Both the position numbers and the translations under genes were made by a program. Below the pieces are notes generated by a model. It was not told the DNA's origin and did no database searches. It saw nothing but the letters and a program-made list of their open reading frames with translations. 45,723 nt of DNA from Clostridiales bacterium (GTDB taxonomy: Bacteria > Bacillota > Clostridia > Saccharofermentanales > Saccharofermentanaceae), in assembly GCA_017617525.1 (NCBI GenBank), contig JAFZWA010000055.1, positions 1-45,723 of the forward strand, read 5' to 3'. Below are positions 43,033-45,723 of this stretch, one piece after another. Positions within the stretch are counted from its first letter, which is position 1; each line of letters begins with the position of its first letter.

Positions 43033-44034
43033 TCAGACCGTGAACTCTACCAGATCGTACTGGAATTGATCGGCAATTCCCGTTCCCAGATTGATCAGTA
43101 CCGCGTATTCCCCCTTCGGAAGATATCCGCATCTCCGATCCAGGTCAACGCTGTCTCCCTCAACCAGACAATAGCCGATAGCGGTATACATCATTTTCTT
43201 TAAAGACGGATCCTGAGGAACCAGATACCACTTTCCGTCGAACTTCGTAAAGACTATCGCGTCTCCGTCACCATATATAAGTTCCGAAGCAGATACATTG
43301 GTGATCGTTACCGTGATCTTCTCTGTATCCCTGGATTTAAACTCCGCTTTCCATCTGTCAGCCTCTTCGATCGACATGCCTCTATCTGTATATCTGTTTT
43401 TCAAGTAGTCTTCCAGAGACATCATGTTTTCCGGATCCCACTTGTCGTGCCAAAGCGCGCTTACTCGCGAGAACACGCGCGTGTTGAATCCGTAGTGATC
43501 CAGTTCGAAGCGTTCACCCAGACATTCGCAGAGTTTTTCAAAATCGGTATCACACTTAAGAACATCTCCGGAAGCTGTGATCAGATATCCGTCTGACCAA
43601 CAGGCACCAAAAGCGAGATACGCCTCTTTTTTCTGGTCATCTGTCAGCTGCGAATAATCTTCTACCGTATCATCAATTGTTTCCAGATTGATCTCATAGA
43701 CAGGATACGTAAGTTTGCCGGGATCCCAGTCATCCACATACTCCATATCTAATTCAAGAAGCGCATCGATAAACTCTTTCATTTCATATTTGAAAGAGTT
43801 ATATTCTTCGGTTTTCCCGTCGATCTTCGATACCCCTCCCTGAAGAGAGTACCTGACTCCGCCCTCTGTTCTCTTTTTCAATTCGGAAAGCACTTCCAGA
43901 GAATCGTGTTTCGAAATAAACTGCGGATCCGGATCTTTTTTCTTTCCACACCCCGAAAGTACCGCGACACTAAGAAGAAAACTTGCCGAAAGCAAGGTCG
44001 CGCATAGTCTGCTTTTCATTCCCCAAATACCCAT
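43033..44034 (-). CDS. Lipoprotein of unknown function
   Basis: A 333-residue exported protein. The signal peptide ends in VLSGC (Cys29 lipidated), followed by KKKDPDP. The mature part is acidic and rich in Tyr and Asp. A segment near residues 235-285 (DTEKITVTITNVSASELIYG, AIVFTKFDGKWYLVPQD) resembles the NTF2-like fold seen in many clostridial lipoproteins, but I cannot name a family. Of several Met codons, ATG at 44034 has AGGTGG 8 nt upstream. It converges with nspC, their stops 6 bp apart without a visible terminator. It has its own promoter. Confidence 0.75.
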   Translation of the reverse strand: MGIWGMKSRLCATLLSASFLLSVAVLSGCGKKKDPDPQFISKHDSLEVLSELKKRTEGGVRYSLQGGVSKIDGKTEEYNSFKYEMKEFIDALLELDMEYVDDWDPGKLTYPVYEINLETIDDTVEDYSQLTDDQKKEAYLAFGACWSDGYLITASGDVLKCDTDFEKLCECLGERFELDHYGFNTRVFSRVSALWHDKWDPENMMSLEDYLKNRYTDRGMSIEEADRWKAEFKSRDTEKITVTITNVSASELIYGDGDAIVFTKFDGKWYLVPQDPSLKKMMYTAIGYCLVEGDSVDLDRRCGYLPKGEYAVLINLGTGIADQFQYDLVEFTV

Positions 44035-44057
44035 ATTCATTGCCACCTTTCTATTAC

Positions 44058-44086
44058 TATATAACATGCTTCACCCTAATAAACAA
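44058..44086 (-). promoter_or_regulatory. Promoter of the lipoprotein gene
   Basis: Minus strand TTGTTT (44081-44086), 17 bp, TATATA (44058-44063). Confidence 0.5.
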
Positions 44087-44223
44087 TTACAAGAAGAGAA
44101 TCTTACAGATCCCCTGCGCATTTACTGTATTTCTCATTTCTTCTGTGTTAATATGCATGTGGGGTTGAAAATTGAAATGGCATCGAAGTAACGAAGTAAC
44201 AAGGAGGCATATATCTCCAAAAG

Positions 44224-44237
44224 CAAAAGCACTTGTC
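44224..44237 (+). repeat. Dispersed word CAAAAGCACTTGTC
   Basis: Extended copy of the AAAAGCAC repeat, 16 bp before the ATG of the orphan gene at 44253, in the place where a ribosome site would be expected. Confidence 0.65.
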
Positions 44238-44252
44238 GAGTGAGATACTCAT

Positions 44253-44852
44253 ATGAATTATCCGATTATTACACCACCTTTTGAGATAAAATCTTTTGTG
44301 CTGCTGACTAAGAAAGAGGCGAAGCAGCACTTCCAGTGGTTTATGGAAACTAAAGAAAGCCGCATCCGGCAGTTAGAAGATTTCATTATCCAGTCGGGAT
44401 ACAGCATTTCTCTGGACAAAACCCCGGAATCCCTGATTGGACTCTGGAAATGGTATGAAGATCAGATAGAGTGGGTAGATAAAACAGAGAAAGAAATCGC
44501 CGATGAGTCTGCCTCTATTCCGGAACGTCTCCGCGAAGTTGTTCCTATCAACACAAAAAAACTGTCTGTTCAGACCCTGGCATTGGGTCTAGATATCTCA
44601 GTATATTGGGGCGAAACCATGATCGATAATAACTCGGGAGTCCACTGGGAATTAAAAACTTCTCCGAAGAAACTGGATGGTGTAAATCGTCCGCAGCTGA
44701 TCTTTGATGCAGCGCATGGATTGTGTACATATCCTCCCACAATGATTCATGTTTGTACACTGAAGTCTTCAGAAGAAAAAAACGAAAAACGATTATTTGA
44801 CTTATTCAAAAAGTGGAGTCGAATTGCTCGGGGAAAACCCATTCTGAACTGA
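44253..44852 (+). CDS. Orphan protein of unknown function
   Basis: A 199-residue soluble protein with no signal peptide and no membrane segment. I do not recognise the family. The N-terminal half is helical with many charged residues (LLTKKEAKQHFQWFMETKES, LIGLWKWYEDQIEWVDKTEKE); the second half has DISVYWGETMIDNNSGVHWEL and a C-terminal basic helix. That layout recalls small immunity or SMI1/KNR4-like proteins, without any motif that proves it. Codon use is clearly AT-richer than in the rest of the window, suggesting recent acquisition. The ribosome site of ATG 44253 is weak; AAGGAGG lies about 45 bp upstream without a good start. Two 8-bp direct repeats GAAGTAAC (44186-44201) lie in the leader. 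Confidence 0.6.
   Translation: MNYPIITPPFEIKSFVLLTKKEAKQHFQWFMETKESRIRQLEDFIIQSGYSISLDKTPESLIGLWKWYEDQIEWVDKTEKEIADESASIPERLREVVPINTKKLSVQTLALGLDISVYWGETMIDNNSGVHWELKTSPKKLDGVNRPQLIFDAAHGLCTYPPTMIHVCTLKSSEEKNEKRLFDLFKKWSRIARGKPILN

Positions 44853-45723
<871 letters not shown>

Overview
The window looks like a chromosomal segment of a Gram-positive anaerobe of the class Clostridia. The reasons are a CtsR-McsA-McsB-ClpC stress operon with CtsR heptad operators, strong AGGAGG ribosome sites, sigma-A type promoters, lipoproteins with lipoboxes, a Bacillus/Clostridium-type LexA (DinR) box, and a CD1871A-type CxxC microprotein. I cannot name the genus from sequence alone. Base composition is near 50 percent GC with heavy use of C-ending codons. 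The last 1.6 kb before gdhA is clearly richer in AT.

Layout. 1-1360 (minus): a tRNA methyltransferase (mnmM, cut by the window edge), an ArsR regulator and a shikimate kinase in one operon. 1621-5748: a MATE transporter, a TIGR03915 DNA-repair-associated gene on the minus strand under two LexA-like boxes, surE, and an AraC/GyrI-like regulator. 5853-10807 (minus): ctsR-mcsA-mcsB-clpC. 11050-11414: a possible 120-bp MITE abutting a small GlsB/YeaQ-type membrane protein. 11566-20698 (minus): a secreted NlpC/P60 hydrolase, then rpoC and rpoB, which stand alone without rplJL or rpsL and have their own hairpin-rich leader. 20918-26274 (minus): a SurA/PrsA-like foldase, an M1-type lipoprotein peptidase, a PAQR/hemolysin III protein and an unknown membrane protein with 48-bp tandem repeats. 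26493-29351 (plus): nadB, nadC, maf; then cysK (minus).

30480-43026 is a polyamine region. It holds speD with a long structured leader, speA, a DUF4003 gene, speE, speB, carboxy(nor)spermidine dehydrogenase and, after a few other genes, nspC. Together they encode arginine to agmatine to putrescine, plus two routes to spermidine: the SpeD/SpeE aminopropyl route and the dehydrogenase/NspC carboxyspermidine route. Inside it lies a three-gene redox module made of a thioredoxin lipoprotein, a 51-residue CD1871A CxxC membrane microprotein and a NapH-like polyferredoxin. A zinc-ribbon membrane protein with a coupled 64-residue partner follows. The window ends with a lipoprotein and an orphan of unknown function, then the start of gdhA.

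The most unusual signal crosses gene boundaries. The octamer AAAAGCAC (or its complement GTGCTTTT) occurs at least 26 times by my reading, against about 1.4 expected by chance. It is in both orientations and in several reading frames, and is concentrated in intergenic DNA, where its extended form is close to GAAAAGCACYTGTC. It behaves like a DNA uptake sequence or another dispersed recognition word. The second candidate novelty is the roughly 250-nt leader of speD, with a 10-bp long-range closing stem, several hairpins and a terminator-like element next to the ribosome site.
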